From JAHJDR01 sp964609965 (GTDB lineage: Bacteria > UBA10199 > JADGCS01), in NCBI GenBank assembly GCA_964609965.1, contig CAZSTS010000006.1, forward strand, positions 1 through 64,000: 64,000 nt of DNA. The letters are read 5' to 3'. This document shows, one piece after another, positions 16,804-24,664 of the stretch (its first letter is position 1; every line of letters begins with the position of its first letter). The notes beneath the pieces are model-generated. The model worked only from the letters and a program-made list of their open reading frames with translations. It had not been told where the DNA came from and made no database searches. The translations under genes were made by a program, and so were the position numbers.

Positions 16804-17730
16804 ATGCCAGGTATTGGAGTCGTATTAAATCCCTTTTCAAAAAGATATAAAAAGAACCCAACCAAGTTGGAGCACATGGCATTTATCATAGGTGATAAAG
16901 CAAGTTGTCGTCCCACAGAAGACATTGATGATCTGCGTATTGTTGCCGAATCTTTTAAATCTCACGACATTGATCTCTTAGCGATTTCGGGTGGTGATGG
17001 AACTATTCATTGTACGTTAACAACATTCCTAAAGATTTATGGAGAGAAACCATTGCCAAAAATCACTCTTCTTCGAGGAGGGACTCTTAACACGATCGCG
17101 GCTACTTTAGGGATTAAAGGGGATACTGAAAGGCTGATGTCAAATCTCCTCATCAAATATCACGAAGACAAAAACTTTGAGATCAAAAAATTAAGACTCA
17201 CAAAAATCAATGATTCTTACGGCTGTATTTTTGGAATTGGGGTTATTTATCGTTTTATGGAGCTCTATTACAAAAACCCCACATTGAATCCCTTTATTGC
17301 AGGAAAAACTCTTGTACATGGTATTATGTCTGCCATTGTAGAAGGCAAAGTCATCAAAGATATTTTTAAGCGATTTGATGCCGATGTCTTTGTTAACGGT
17401 CAAAAATGGCCTTTTGCCAATTATTCGGCTGTGTTTTCAGCTTCAATACGTCAATTGGGTTTAGAGTTTAATGTGTTTAGGCATATGCTTAATCAGAACG
17501 AAAAATTTTCTGCAATTGGTATGGGAATTTCTCCTCATGAACTTCTCCCTCAGCTCAAAAAACTCCGTGATGGCAAACCCACAAATTCTCCACATATCTT
17601 AGATGCTGCAGCCGAAACCATGGAAATCTATTTGAAAGAACCAATGCCCTACACGATTGATGGCGATATGTTGCCTGCAACGGATACATTCAAACTCTCT
17701 GTGGGGCCAGAGTTGACGGTACTTGTTTAA
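16804..17730 (+). CDS. Diacylglycerol-kinase-domain protein
   Basis: This is a 308-residue protein with the lipid/NAD-kinase-type catalytic fold: ISGGDGTIH (GGDGT at 63-67) and RGGTLNTIAATLGI, the equivalent of the second nucleotide-binding loop. The C-terminal half has the beta-sandwich segment ending YTIDGDMLPATDTFKLSVG. Family members phosphorylate diacylglycerol, sphingoid bases or related lipids at the membrane face. I use the ATG at 16804; an in-frame GTG at 16786 is also possible, and neither has a clear Shine-Dalgarno site. It precedes an SDR gene. A second kinase of this superfamily is at 40859-41866. Confidence 0.75.
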   Translation: MPGIGVVLNPFSKRYKKNPTKLEHMAFIIGDKASCRPTEDIDDLRIVAESFKSHDIDLLAISGGDGTIHCTLTTFLKIYGEKPLPKITLLRGGTLNTIAATLGIKGDTERLMSNLLIKYHEDKNFEIKKLRLTKINDSYGCIFGIGVIYRFMELYYKNPTLNPFIAGKTLVHGIMSAIVEGKVIKDIFKRFDADVFVNGQKWPFANYSAVFSASIRQLGLEFNVFRHMLNQNEKFSAIGMGISPHELLPQLKKLRDGKPTNSPHILDAAAETMEIYLKEPMPYTIDGDMLPATDTFKLSVGPELTVLV

Positions 17731-17735
17731 TAGGG

Positions 17736-17775
17736 CCTTGGGGTCGCTGGGTCATGGGGTCACGGGGTCGCTGGA
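17736..17775. repeat. Degenerate GGGGTCGC tandem array
   Basis: Four to five units of GGGGTCGCTG/GGGGTCATG/GGGGTCACG type fill the gap between the kinase-like gene and the SDR gene. Confidence 0.8.
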
Positions 17776-17785
17776 AAATATCATA

Positions 17786-18586
17786 ATGATAACTATTAAA
17801 AGTAAAACAGCATTAATCACAGGTGCTAGCAGTGGAATTGGTATGGCGCTTGCCAAGGAACTCGCTTTTCAAGGGTACAACCTTATTCTCATGGCAAGAC
17901 GAGAGCAACTTATCGAGGACTGGGCTCAATACATTCAAACTCAACACCCAGATTGTAAAATTAAAATCAAAAAATCAGATGTGAGCAGTTTCGAAGAACA
18001 CATGCAAGATGTTAAAGAAGCTGTCTCAGAGTTTGACAGTTTAGATCTCGTTGTTGCCAATGCAGGGGTAGGGTATAACACGAATGAATGGACGAATACT
18101 TGGGAAGGTTCAAAAAAAATATTCGACGTGAATCTTTTGGGGGCGATTGCCACTATCGAAGTGGCGAAAGATATCATGCTTGCCCAGGGTTATGGTCATA
18201 TTGTCGGTATTTCTTCTATGACTTCTGTTCGTGGGGCTCCACAGATTTCTGCCTATTCAGCTTCCAAGGCAGGCTTTTCAACTTTTTTAGAGGCCATGAG
18301 AATAGACCTGGTCGAAAAGAAAATTCCCGTATTAGATGTTCACCCTGGTTTTGTACAAACACCCATGACAGAAAAAAACACTTACATGCCTTTTCTTGTA
18401 TCATCTGACAAGGCAGCTAAATACATCTTCAAAGCCATCAAAAGAAAAAAAGCACGTCTGTATTTTCCCTGGCAGATGCTGGTTCTCAATTACCTCTCAC
18501 GTATCATGCCAAATCCCATCTACGATCTTATCATGCGTCTCATGCGAAAGAAGATTGAAGGTTTTAGGGCTAGGAGAGGGGCTTAG
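17786..18586 (+). CDS. Short-chain dehydrogenase/reductase
   Basis: This 266-residue classical SDR has TGASSGIG near residue 12, NAG in VVANAGVG, and the catalytic Ser-Tyr-Lys in SSMTSVRGAPQISAYSASKAG. It is an NAD(P)(H) oxidoreductase of unknown substrate. A basic C-terminal segment with a hydrophobic stretch (WQMLVLNYLSRIMPNPIYDLIMRLM) suggests membrane association, as in lipid-acting SDRs. The ATG at 17786 is chosen because the frame upstream runs through a tandem repeat. Its stop overlaps the stop of the convergent gene by 4 bases. The pairing with a lipid-kinase-like gene hints at lipid metabolism; this is inference. Confidence 0.85.
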   Translation: MITIKSKTALITGASSGIGMALAKELAFQGYNLILMARREQLIEDWAQYIQTQHPDCKIKIKKSDVSSFEEHMQDVKEAVSEFDSLDLVVANAGVGYNTNEWTNTWEGSKKIFDVNLLGAIATIEVAKDIMLAQGYGHIVGISSMTSVRGAPQISAYSASKAGFSTFLEAMRIDLVEKKIPVLDVHPGFVQTPMTEKNTYMPFLVSSDKAAKYIFKAIKRKKARLYFPWQMLVLNYLSRIMPNPIYDLIMRLMRKKIEGFRARRGA

Positions 18587-19188
18587 CTATAACGATAACT
18601 ATCAAACCTGGCTAAAATATCATCTCCTTGAGATATTTCTTTGGGAGATGAGGAAGATGTTCGTGTCCCTCGAATGACATGTCCATTGGAATCTAAAACA
18701 ACATAGGATCCTGGCTCGTACCAGTCACCATCAATTTGTTGAGGCTTTCCTAGGGCAAAAAATCCTTTTTTTACACGTGGAGTTTCGTCCTTAGCATGGC
18801 GGTGAAATGTTGTAGGTTCATCGGGCTTAAAACGTGTGCCATGAATTTCTTGTTCGTATGCTAAATAACCCATCATGATTTCATCTCTTGACCAATATCT
18901 TTTTGGTTTATCATTATCAAAGTCAATGCCTCGAGTCTCTTGGGGTTCTCGTTTGTGTGAAGCAAAACTCACTGTGTATTGAGCTGAATCAGCATAACGG
19001 TAACGTAAGGGCCTATTGTCAGGAGGCGCAGCTTTCTTAGTTTGTGTTGTGATTGTGATTTCGGAAGAACGGTCTTCGTCCCCAAAATAGAGAATACGTG
19101 GAGTTGGTTTCCCACTTGGTTTTGTGATTGTAATATCAGAATTACCGTATTGTTCTTTGCTTGCTGGTGTTGTGATTGTGATTGTCAT
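18583..19188 (-). CDS. Orphan protein with TITIT repeats
   Basis: I do not recognise this 201-residue soluble protein. Its first 50 residues carry three short repeats, TITITTPASK, DITITKPSGK and EITITTQTKK. A Tyr/Arg/Asp-rich region follows, and the second half contains PGSYVVLDSNGHVIRGTR, which looks like a small beta domain. There is no signal peptide or membrane segment. The start is well supported by AGGAGGACAAATAAA. It lies next to the orphan block at 19.4-23 kb but on the other strand, and its upstream region starts near the leader element at 19252. Confidence 0.6.
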   Translation of the reverse strand: MTITITTPASKEQYGNSDITITKPSGKPTPRILYFGDEDRSSEITITTQTKKAAPPDNRPLRYRYADSAQYTVSFASHKREPQETRGIDFDNDKPKRYWSRDEIMMGYLAYEQEIHGTRFKPDEPTTFHRHAKDETPRVKKGFFALGKPQQIDGDWYEPGSYVVLDSNGHVIRGTRTSSSSPKEISQGDDILARFDSYRYS

Positions 19189-19251
19189 TTTATTTGTCCT
19201 CCTAGATCATGCAACGAGAACAGTGAAATAATGGCTCTATTTCTTTAATTG

Positions 19252-19315
19252 TTTCGTGTCCTCAAGGACACGAAACTCATTCTAAGATCACAACTTTAAA
19301 GCAGGTCTATCGATA
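19252..19315 (+). promoter_or_regulatory. Duplicated leader element, copy 1
   Basis: A perfect 11-bp inverted repeat with a 2-base loop (TTTCGTGTCCT, CA, AGGACACGAAA; 19252-19275) is followed by about 40 bases that also match copy 2 at 21339-21400. The matches include GATCACAAC and CTATCGATA. Overall identity over 62 columns is about two thirds. The element ends about 60 bases before the start at 19377. Confidence 0.75.
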
Positions 19316-19376
19316 ATAGATATAAGGTCTTTTGGCGTAGTTTTAATGTCATAAATTATTATTTGGAGTGATCATT

Positions 19377-19766
19377 ATGTCTTTTGTAGGAGCAGCTAGA
19401 TTACCAGTACTTAATCCTGTTCTATCACGTCCCTGTGATTATTCTGGGATGAATCTAGATGTTTGTTACAATTTAAATATTGCAACTGGGGTGGCGGCTG
19501 AAAGAAGGCAAGTGCTTGATTGGGATTCTTCAACTTGTTTTGCAAAAAATTTGGCTATGGGGGAAGCGGTTAGCAGAGGAATGGCTGTAATTAAGAAATC
19601 AAGTAATCCTGGTCGTGATCGAAGATTGGCACGATTTACTGTAGATGCAGGGTTTTTTTTGCCAAGAGGCCTGTTGTTTCCCGGTCCAGTTAGAAATGAT
19701 AGAGAGTTGTGTGCTGCTATTGGTGTTGATTTGAGTGACTCCAATGATAACCCTATTGAAAGATAA
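19377..19766 (+). CDS. Orphan 129-residue protein
   Basis: This is a small soluble protein of unknown function with five Cys residues and no signal peptide. It starts MSFVGAARLPVLNP; the ATG at 19377 has GGAG 8-9 bases upstream, better than the GTG at 19368. The middle is Arg/Ala-rich and the C-terminus ends in a DLSDSNDNPIER tail. It is the first gene of a run of four or five same-strand orphan genes and lies behind leader copy 1. No family was recognised. Confidence 0.55.
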   Translation: MSFVGAARLPVLNPVLSRPCDYSGMNLDVCYNLNIATGVAAERRQVLDWDSSTCFAKNLAMGEAVSRGMAVIKKSSNPGRDRRLARFTVDAGFFLPRGLLFPGPVRNDRELCAAIGVDLSDSNDNPIER

Positions 19767-19778
19767 AGGAAAAATATT

Positions 19779-19871
19779 ATGGCAAGAGTTGTAGCTTTAG
19801 ATGCATCTGCTTTATGTCTTTCAGGCCCTGGGTTTAGGATTGTTATGGGGTTGGAGTTGGGGAGTGGGTAG
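19779..19871 (+). CDS. Possible 30-residue small protein
   Basis: An ATG with AAAGGAAAAATATT upstream opens a 30-codon frame beginning MARVVALDASALCLSGPG and ending TAG at 19871. It begins 10 bases after the preceding stop, so translational coupling is plausible. It may be a genuine small protein or the remnant of a longer orphan gene. Confidence 0.35.
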   Translation: MARVVALDASALCLSGPGFRIVMGLELGSG

Positions 19872-19923
19872 GAAAATAATTGAGGTGTATGTTAAGTAAA
19901 AAAATAGAATTAGAGAGTGTTAC

Positions 19924-20622
19924 ATGGGAGATGTGAGTCAAAATGTAAAAATTAAGGTAACTGATGATGCCACTAATGTGGGCGTATATCAGTTTGGAGA
20001 GGGTGGTAGGCGAGCGTTTGCCACAGTGGATAATGACGGTGATCGTGTTGTGGATTGTGTGGCCAACGGAATCACTTTACGCAGCCTTAATACATATGGT
20101 CCTTTAGAAAGTGGCTGTCAGATAGAATGGGCAAGAGATTCAGCTAAGTTCAAACGCATTTTAAGGGGTGTTAGAACCGAATATGATATATGCATAGCCA
20201 GAGCAGGAGAAATTATAAGAGAAGTGACTCGACCAATTACTTGGTTAACCAATACCAGCGCTTATGGGTTAGAAGAAAGAAAACAAGGTGATCCCGTAAA
20301 ATATGAAGCATATGATAGTTTCTTAGGTGATGTTGTATTTTGGTGTGCTCCTCCACAAGATTCTGACGCGAGTACTTTGTGGCGTTTAAATCCAACAAAG
20401 GGAATCCGCCTGTCTTCATATTTAGCAAGTAGTAACACTATGTATACCCTAAATTATCAAAACCCAGATGTTTTGCCAGGTGACTTTCGCGCTTTGTTAA
20501 ATGAGGAGTGCGATGAGTTGGCAAAGTTTTTAGAACTTGATCAAAGTGATCAAAGTGAAGCAACTCCTGCTGCTGAAAAAACCAAAGAGGAATCAGTAGG
20601 ATCACCCATTAGTGGAGATTAA
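19924..20622 (+). CDS. Orphan protein with Asp-rich calcium-loop motif
   Basis: This 232-residue soluble protein has no signal peptide. Residues 36-44 (DNDGDRVVD) have the alternating Asp/Asn pattern of calcium-binding loops. The middle carries a WLTNTSAYG and a VVFWCAPP segment, and the tail is Glu/Ser-rich and probably disordered. No family was recognised. It overlaps the next gene by 11 bases, so the two are probably translated together. No strong Shine-Dalgarno sequence precedes the ATG (GAGAGTGTTAC is the nearest purine run). Confidence 0.55.
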   Translation: MGDVSQNVKIKVTDDATNVGVYQFGEGGRRAFATVDNDGDRVVDCVANGITLRSLNTYGPLESGCQIEWARDSAKFKRILRGVRTEYDICIARAGEIIREVTRPITWLTNTSAYGLEERKQGDPVKYEAYDSFLGDVVFWCAPPQDSDASTLWRLNPTKGIRLSSYLASSNTMYTLNYQNPDVLPGDFRALLNEECDELAKFLELDQSDQSEATPAAEKTKEESVGSPISGD

Positions 20623-21292
20623 TTTGTCATCAGTCCATCTTCATACGCCTACGTTGATAAGGGGGGCACTTCCTTGGAGCGCAGTAACAAACGTTGACCT
20701 TTCAAGTTCATTAACAAGTTCTGCAGATGAGATCGGAACCAGTAGTCCTCATGACATGGCAAACGCACTCAGTTCAAATGGACGTTTGCAACAACAACTG
20801 CACACCCGTTTTCGTGGGGGAATGAACCAAGTTAGTCAAAATGTCGTTTCAGGAGATCCAAGTCGAGCTCTTAGTGACTTGGATCGTCTAAGCATTGGAG
20901 AGTGGATAGCCATAGGCTCATCAGGTCTCTTGGTTAGATCTCATTATTATGAAAAGTTTTTTAGTCGAAGAGTGGATTTAATGACCGCATCTTTACGACT
21001 GCATACTGATATGATTGTAAAAGGAGATCCATTGTATGATAAAATAGACCGAAGAAGAACAGTCTATACCCATATTCTTGCCTGGCAACAAGCCGCACCT
21101 GGGATCATTCTACCAAATTTGATTTTAGAAATTTTTAGAAGTACTTATGGTGATAATATTCTCGCCGCAGCAAATGCGCATTATCGAAAAATTGCTCAAT
21201 TGGAAGTTGAGCCTGAAGGTCGTGCTTATGTTAGGGAAAATATTTTGAGTCGTACAGATGCCGATCGTGTTGCAGCTATTTTAAGGGGATAA
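20612..21292 (+). CDS. Orphan helical protein
   Basis: This 226-residue protein appears mostly alpha-helical from residue 45 onward, with an Arg-rich C-terminal half (KIDRRRTVYTHILAWQQAAPG, and a RAYVRENILSRTDADRVAAIL end). The start is probably the GTG at 20612, overlapping the upstream gene by 11 bases; a TTG at 20624 is an alternative. No signal peptide, catalytic motif or family was recognised. The arrangement suggests that it works with the 19924 product. Confidence 0.5.
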   Translation: MEINLSSVHLHTPTLIRGALPWSAVTNVDLSSSLTSSADEIGTSSPHDMANALSSNGRLQQQLHTRFRGGMNQVSQNVVSGDPSRALSDLDRLSIGEWIAIGSSGLLVRSHYYEKFFSRRVDLMTASLRLHTDMIVKGDPLYDKIDRRRTVYTHILAWQQAAPGIILPNLILEIFRSTYGDNILAAANAHYRKIAQLEVEPEGRAYVRENILSRTDADRVAAILRG

Positions 21293-21338
21293 AGCGACCC
21301 CTATGTTTTCTAATGTGTTTATTCTTTTATTCATTATC

Positions 21339-21400
21339 CGTGTCCCAAAGGACACAGAATCTACGATCAAATCACAACATTTCAGTTAATTCTGTCGATA
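21339..21400 (+). promoter_or_regulatory. Duplicated leader element, copy 2
   Basis: GTGTCC-CAAA-GGACAC (21340-21355) and the following bases match copy 1 at 19255-19315, including AAGGACAC, ATCACAAC and the terminal TGTCGATA. It ends 7 bases before the ATG at 21408, so it forms the immediate 5' leader of that gene. Confidence 0.75.
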
Positions 21401-21407
21401 CAGGGCC

Positions 21408-23039
21408 ATGAGTTCCATTCAATATTTTCAAGTTGGTGATACGCGGTTTGATTTATCGGAGAATCCGATCGCCGCGTATTATGGAAGAGAGCTTGAATCT
21501 AGGTATGGTCAATTCAATGCAAATGCTGATGATACATTAACTGTTTCTGAAATCATTCGAGGAGCTGAGCAAGATGAAGCAACACAGCGTCGACTTAGTG
21601 TTCAACTTATGGCTTATGCTCTAATGGTAGATGGTGCTTCTTCTGAAGATGTGCCAGTGTATCAATTGCCCTATGAGCTGTACCACCCCCTTTTCTCTGA
21701 AAGCATGCAAAAACGAATCTATGATTCACATTCTCTAGTGGATCTGCAAGCTGTATCTACGTTTAAAGGCGATAGGCGGTTTTTTTTGACGACTGAAGAT
21801 GCCCTTCCTTTAATAGACCCTGCTGAAAAACTGAGATCCATAGAGCAAATGCATGAATACTCAGCAAAATATGCTGCTGCCTGGGGTGTTGACGAAAGTG
21901 ATTATAAGGCAGTTGTTCCTAGCGCGTTTGTTTATACTAAAGGACCTGATATTTTTGACAGTCCTCAGTTGTTACCAATTATGCCTTACCAAATTGTTCA
22001 GTTTGTTGATGGAGAAGGTAATGTTAAAGCAGAAAAATATTATTATGATCATGACCGTTTTGAAAACTCGTATGCAGTATCCAGGGTATATTCACCAGAG
22101 GCGCTTCGTCATGCAATTGCTTTTGTAGAACATTATCGTGATGATATTTTAAGAGCGGCTGCTATTATGCATCGTCATCATCCAGATATTCAAGAAGCCA
22201 ATCTAGCTGCGTTATTAGCAAAATTTTTTATTCAAGAAATTGTGCATTTACAAGGAGAAGATCCTCTTCAAGATATAGGTGCGTGTGTATCCTCTGATTG
22301 TAGTGCTAAAGATGGTTTATTGGAACAGTTTGATATCAAATATACAGGGGGACGAGGTTCTAGTTTTATTTGGGGTGCGGCTAGCTTTGTGGGCGGATTT
22401 TTTGGGCCCTATAGTAAAGAGAATCAAGGCTATGGTCCTGGACAGACTATATTAGGTTTAGTCATGGAGGCTGCAGAAGATGAGACGCTCTTGGCTGATT
22501 ATGAACCTTACTTGAAGAAAGAGGATTTCAAAAAAAGGGGAAGGGTAAACAAAAAAAGAGCGCTAGCAAGTTCACTTGATCTTGAAAAACTTATTTATAC
22601 AAAAGCAATGACTATTGATTACACTTTAGGAAAAATAAAAGAAGGATTAGTAGATTCAGCTGATGTAAGTTTTGCTGTTGATGGACCTTGCCCTTTGTCT
22701 GATACTAGGCTTGCTAGGGAGTTATTTTTGATTAGTACAGTTCCTCAATACGTGACTTTTCCTGAGGATTCACAAAGTTATTATGCGGTTTCTAGACAAG
22801 AGTCTCTTCTCTATTTAAGAGAATTACAATGGATGTCGGGTATAGCCGGATTTCCAACAAATTTTCCAGGCATTGAGTTTACAGAAGATATGTCATGGGA
22901 AATTTTAACTCCAATAGAGCAATATAATCATGGAACTTTTCAGGGAGACTATGATGATTTAGAAGAACTCGAAGCTAATTATAAAGATAACTCCGAAATT
23001 GTCTTAGCTAAAAAATTAGGTATGCATTGCCATCCTTAA
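21408..23039 (+). CDS. Orphan protein with N-terminal EF-hand-like loop
   Basis: This 543-residue soluble protein has no signal peptide. Residues 37-48 (NANADDTLTVSE) fit a 12-residue EF-hand loop with acidic or amide residues at positions 1, 3, 5 and 12. The remainder is unrecognised. It is acidic and Tyr-rich, with a Gly-rich segment (TGGRGSSFIWGAASFVGGFFGPY) near residues 308-330 and a helical His-containing stretch before it (IMHRHHPDIQEANLAALLAKFF). It follows leader copy 2. The gene at 61283 also carries an EF-hand-like loop followed by a VSEII motif. No function is assigned. Confidence 0.6.
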   Translation: MSSIQYFQVGDTRFDLSENPIAAYYGRELESRYGQFNANADDTLTVSEIIRGAEQDEATQRRLSVQLMAYALMVDGASSEDVPVYQLPYELYHPLFSESMQKRIYDSHSLVDLQAVSTFKGDRRFFLTTEDALPLIDPAEKLRSIEQMHEYSAKYAAAWGVDESDYKAVVPSAFVYTKGPDIFDSPQLLPIMPYQIVQFVDGEGNVKAEKYYYDHDRFENSYAVSRVYSPEALRHAIAFVEHYRDDILRAAAIMHRHHPDIQEANLAALLAKFFIQEIVHLQGEDPLQDIGACVSSDCSAKDGLLEQFDIKYTGGRGSSFIWGAASFVGGFFGPYSKENQGYGPGQTILGLVMEAAEDETLLADYEPYLKKEDFKKRGRVNKKRALASSLDLEKLIYTKAMTIDYTLGKIKEGLVDSADVSFAVDGPCPLSDTRLARELFLISTVPQYVTFPEDSQSYYAVSRQESLLYLRELQWMSGIAGFPTNFPGIEFTEDMSWEILTPIEQYNHGTFQGDYDDLEELEANYKDNSEIVLAKKLGMHCHP

Positions 23040-23052
23040 ATTGTTTATTAGA

Positions 23053-23106
23053 TTACTTCAGAATCACTTCAGGCAAAATTGCAGATAAAAATTCAAGCCC
23101 TTCATA
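23053..23106 (-). pseudogene. Remnant 3' end of a COG2426-type exporter gene
   Basis: On the minus strand this segment reads YEGLEFLSAILPEVILK and a stop. That matches the last residues of the intact gene at 24665-25192 (YGGIEFLSGILPEVSIQ and stop). Nucleotide identity is about 44 of 54 positions. Similarity fades upstream of the Tyr codon, and a stop codon interrupts the frame. Together with the intact 3' end it brackets the abiE genes. Confidence 0.8.
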
Positions 23107-23248
23107 TATGATTCCTTATGAGGACTTTAAAATACCCAAGGCCAAGATAATCCACTATAAATAAAAGCCTACTTTTACCCATATTTTCATATCATCAGTT
23201 AGTGTACGTTTTTATACAGTTTCTATCTATATGTTTTCTCTCAGCGAC

Positions 23249-23301
23249 TTGACCTTTCTAGCGTTTTCATATATCATATTTATTATCAATTATTGATAAT
23301 A
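23249..23301 (+). promoter_or_regulatory. abiE promoter and palindromic operator
   Basis: TTGACC (23249-23254), a 17-bp spacer and TATCAT (23272-23277) form a good promoter. It is followed directly by a perfect 10-bp inverted repeat with one central base, TATTATCAAT-T-ATTGATAATA (23281-23301). That placement over the transcription start suits negative autoregulation by the AbiEi antitoxin, as known for AbiE systems. Confidence 0.7.
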
Positions 23302-23311
23302 TTATACTATT

Positions 23312-23923
23312 ATGAAAAAAGCATTATTAGACAGTGAAATCACCGGAAAACTCGAATTATATCAACAAGATCTCAACGGTATTTTTACCACAGCTGATTT
23401 ATATAATATTATGGGTGCTGAAAATCCCATTGCTAATCAGCGCGCTATCAAACGTCTAGTCTCGTCAAAATATCTCATTCGTGTAAAACGCGGGCTATAC
23501 GTAACAAAATCTTTTGATGCCTGGACGCTATCTCGTCACCTTAATCCCAAAGCTTATATTTCACTTGATTCCGTGCTTGCAAATAAAATGCTCATTGGAA
23601 CAGTTCCAAAAAACAGGCTTTCTTTAGTGAGCACTCAAAAAAACAAATCAATCAAGTTTGCAAATTATCGTATCGATACCTACTCTATCTCTAAGGATTT
23701 GTTTTTTGGTTTTTCGCAAGATGAACAAGGAATTAATGTTGCCGATATTGAAAAAGCTTTTTTAGACATACTCTATTATCATCTTCGTGGATACAAATTT
23801 GCTATTGATCCAAAAAAAGAAATTAACACACAAAAGCTCAATAAGAAAAAGATCAAAGAATATTTAACTAAATACAAAAACCAAAAATTTATTAAATTTG
23901 TTAAAGGAATTTTAAATGGATAA
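23312..23923 (+). CDS. abiEi: AbiEi-type antitoxin/transcriptional repressor
   Basis: This 203-residue protein has an N-terminal winged-helix segment (FTTADLYNIMG with RAIKRLVSSKYLIRVKRGLYVT, residues 25-66). A C-terminal AbiEi-like domain contains AYISLDSVLANKMLIG and INVADIEKAFLDILYY. AbiEi proteins repress their own operon and neutralise the AbiEii nucleotidyltransferase in type IV toxin-antitoxin and phage-abortive systems. It overlaps the toxin gene by 8 bases. The promoter and palindrome immediately upstream support autoregulation. There is no Shine-Dalgarno sequence before the ATG, and the predicted leader is under 35 nt. Confidence 0.85.
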   Translation: MKKALLDSEITGKLELYQQDLNGIFTTADLYNIMGAENPIANQRAIKRLVSSKYLIRVKRGLYVTKSFDAWTLSRHLNPKAYISLDSVLANKMLIGTVPKNRLSLVSTQKNKSIKFANYRIDTYSISKDLFFGFSQDEQGINVADIEKAFLDILYYHLRGYKFAIDPKKEINTQKLNKKKIKEYLTKYKNQKFIKFVKGILNG

Positions 23924-24644
23924 ATCAAAACAAAGAGAAAAGCTTCTTCTTAGAATCATTCACTTAATCAGCCGAAAATACAAAAATAAAGCTGTTCTAA
24001 AAGGAGGGATGTTGCTCAGACTCCTTAATAGTCCCCGCTATACACAAGATGTTGATTATATCTTTACGAGCAAAGAATCTCGTAAAATCATTGCGACTGA
24101 AATAAATAAATTGCTTCTTAAAGAAAATATACAGGTAAAGAACACACAGTTAAATTCACGTGGCATTGTCTTAGAAACCTTTGTTGATGACATCACAGCT
24201 CTCATTGAAATTTCTGTAAAAGATAAGCCTTTTGTAGTGCCAGAGCAAAAAAGCACTTTTGTGTTAGCTCATGATCTAAAATTACCACCCCATGTTATCA
24301 CAGTCATGTCTACAGCAGAAGCATATGCTCACAAAATTTCGGCAAGTTTAGAGCGAGATTCATTAAGAGATCTTTATGACTTGAGCTTATATGAGCCTTT
24401 AACCTCTTTTGATGAAAAAACACTCAAAGCAAGACTTGAGTCCATTTCAATAAACAGAAACAAGCCTATTTCTATGAATTTTAAAGAAGCTGCTCATTTA
24501 TTAGGAGAAAAAGCAAATCAACTCTGTGCAGACAAATTAGAACGTGAGCTTTTTGGTCTTGTGCCGGATAGTTTTTTTCAAGGCGGTGTGGATATTATCA
24601 GAAGCTGTGTTTATCGCATTTGTCAAAAAATGGAATATCTATAA
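23916..24644 (+). CDS. abiEii: AbiEii-type nucleotidyltransferase toxin
   Basis: This 242-residue protein is a DNA-polymerase-beta-fold nucleotidyltransferase of the AbiEii family. Its KGGMLLRLLNSPRYTQDVDYIF corresponds to the KGG...S..D.D signature, with Asp46 and Asp48 as the metal ligands. A later STAEAYAHKISASLERDSLRDLYDL matches the conserved Lys and R-D-xYDL block. Known relatives transfer nucleotides, and mycobacterial homologues modify tRNA; the target here is unknown. It is co-transcribed with abiEi. The gene converges on the exporter gene at 24665, leaving only 20 bases between stops. Confidence 0.87.
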   Translation: MDKSKQREKLLLRIIHLISRKYKNKAVLKGGMLLRLLNSPRYTQDVDYIFTSKESRKIIATEINKLLLKENIQVKNTQLNSRGIVLETFVDDITALIEISVKDKPFVVPEQKSTFVLAHDLKLPPHVITVMSTAEAYAHKISASLERDSLRDLYDLSLYEPLTSFDEKTLKARLESISINRNKPISMNFKEAAHLLGEKANQLCADKLERELFGLVPDSFFQGGVDIIRSCVYRICQKMEYL

Positions 24645-24664
24645 CTCGTTTATCACCCTAGTAA

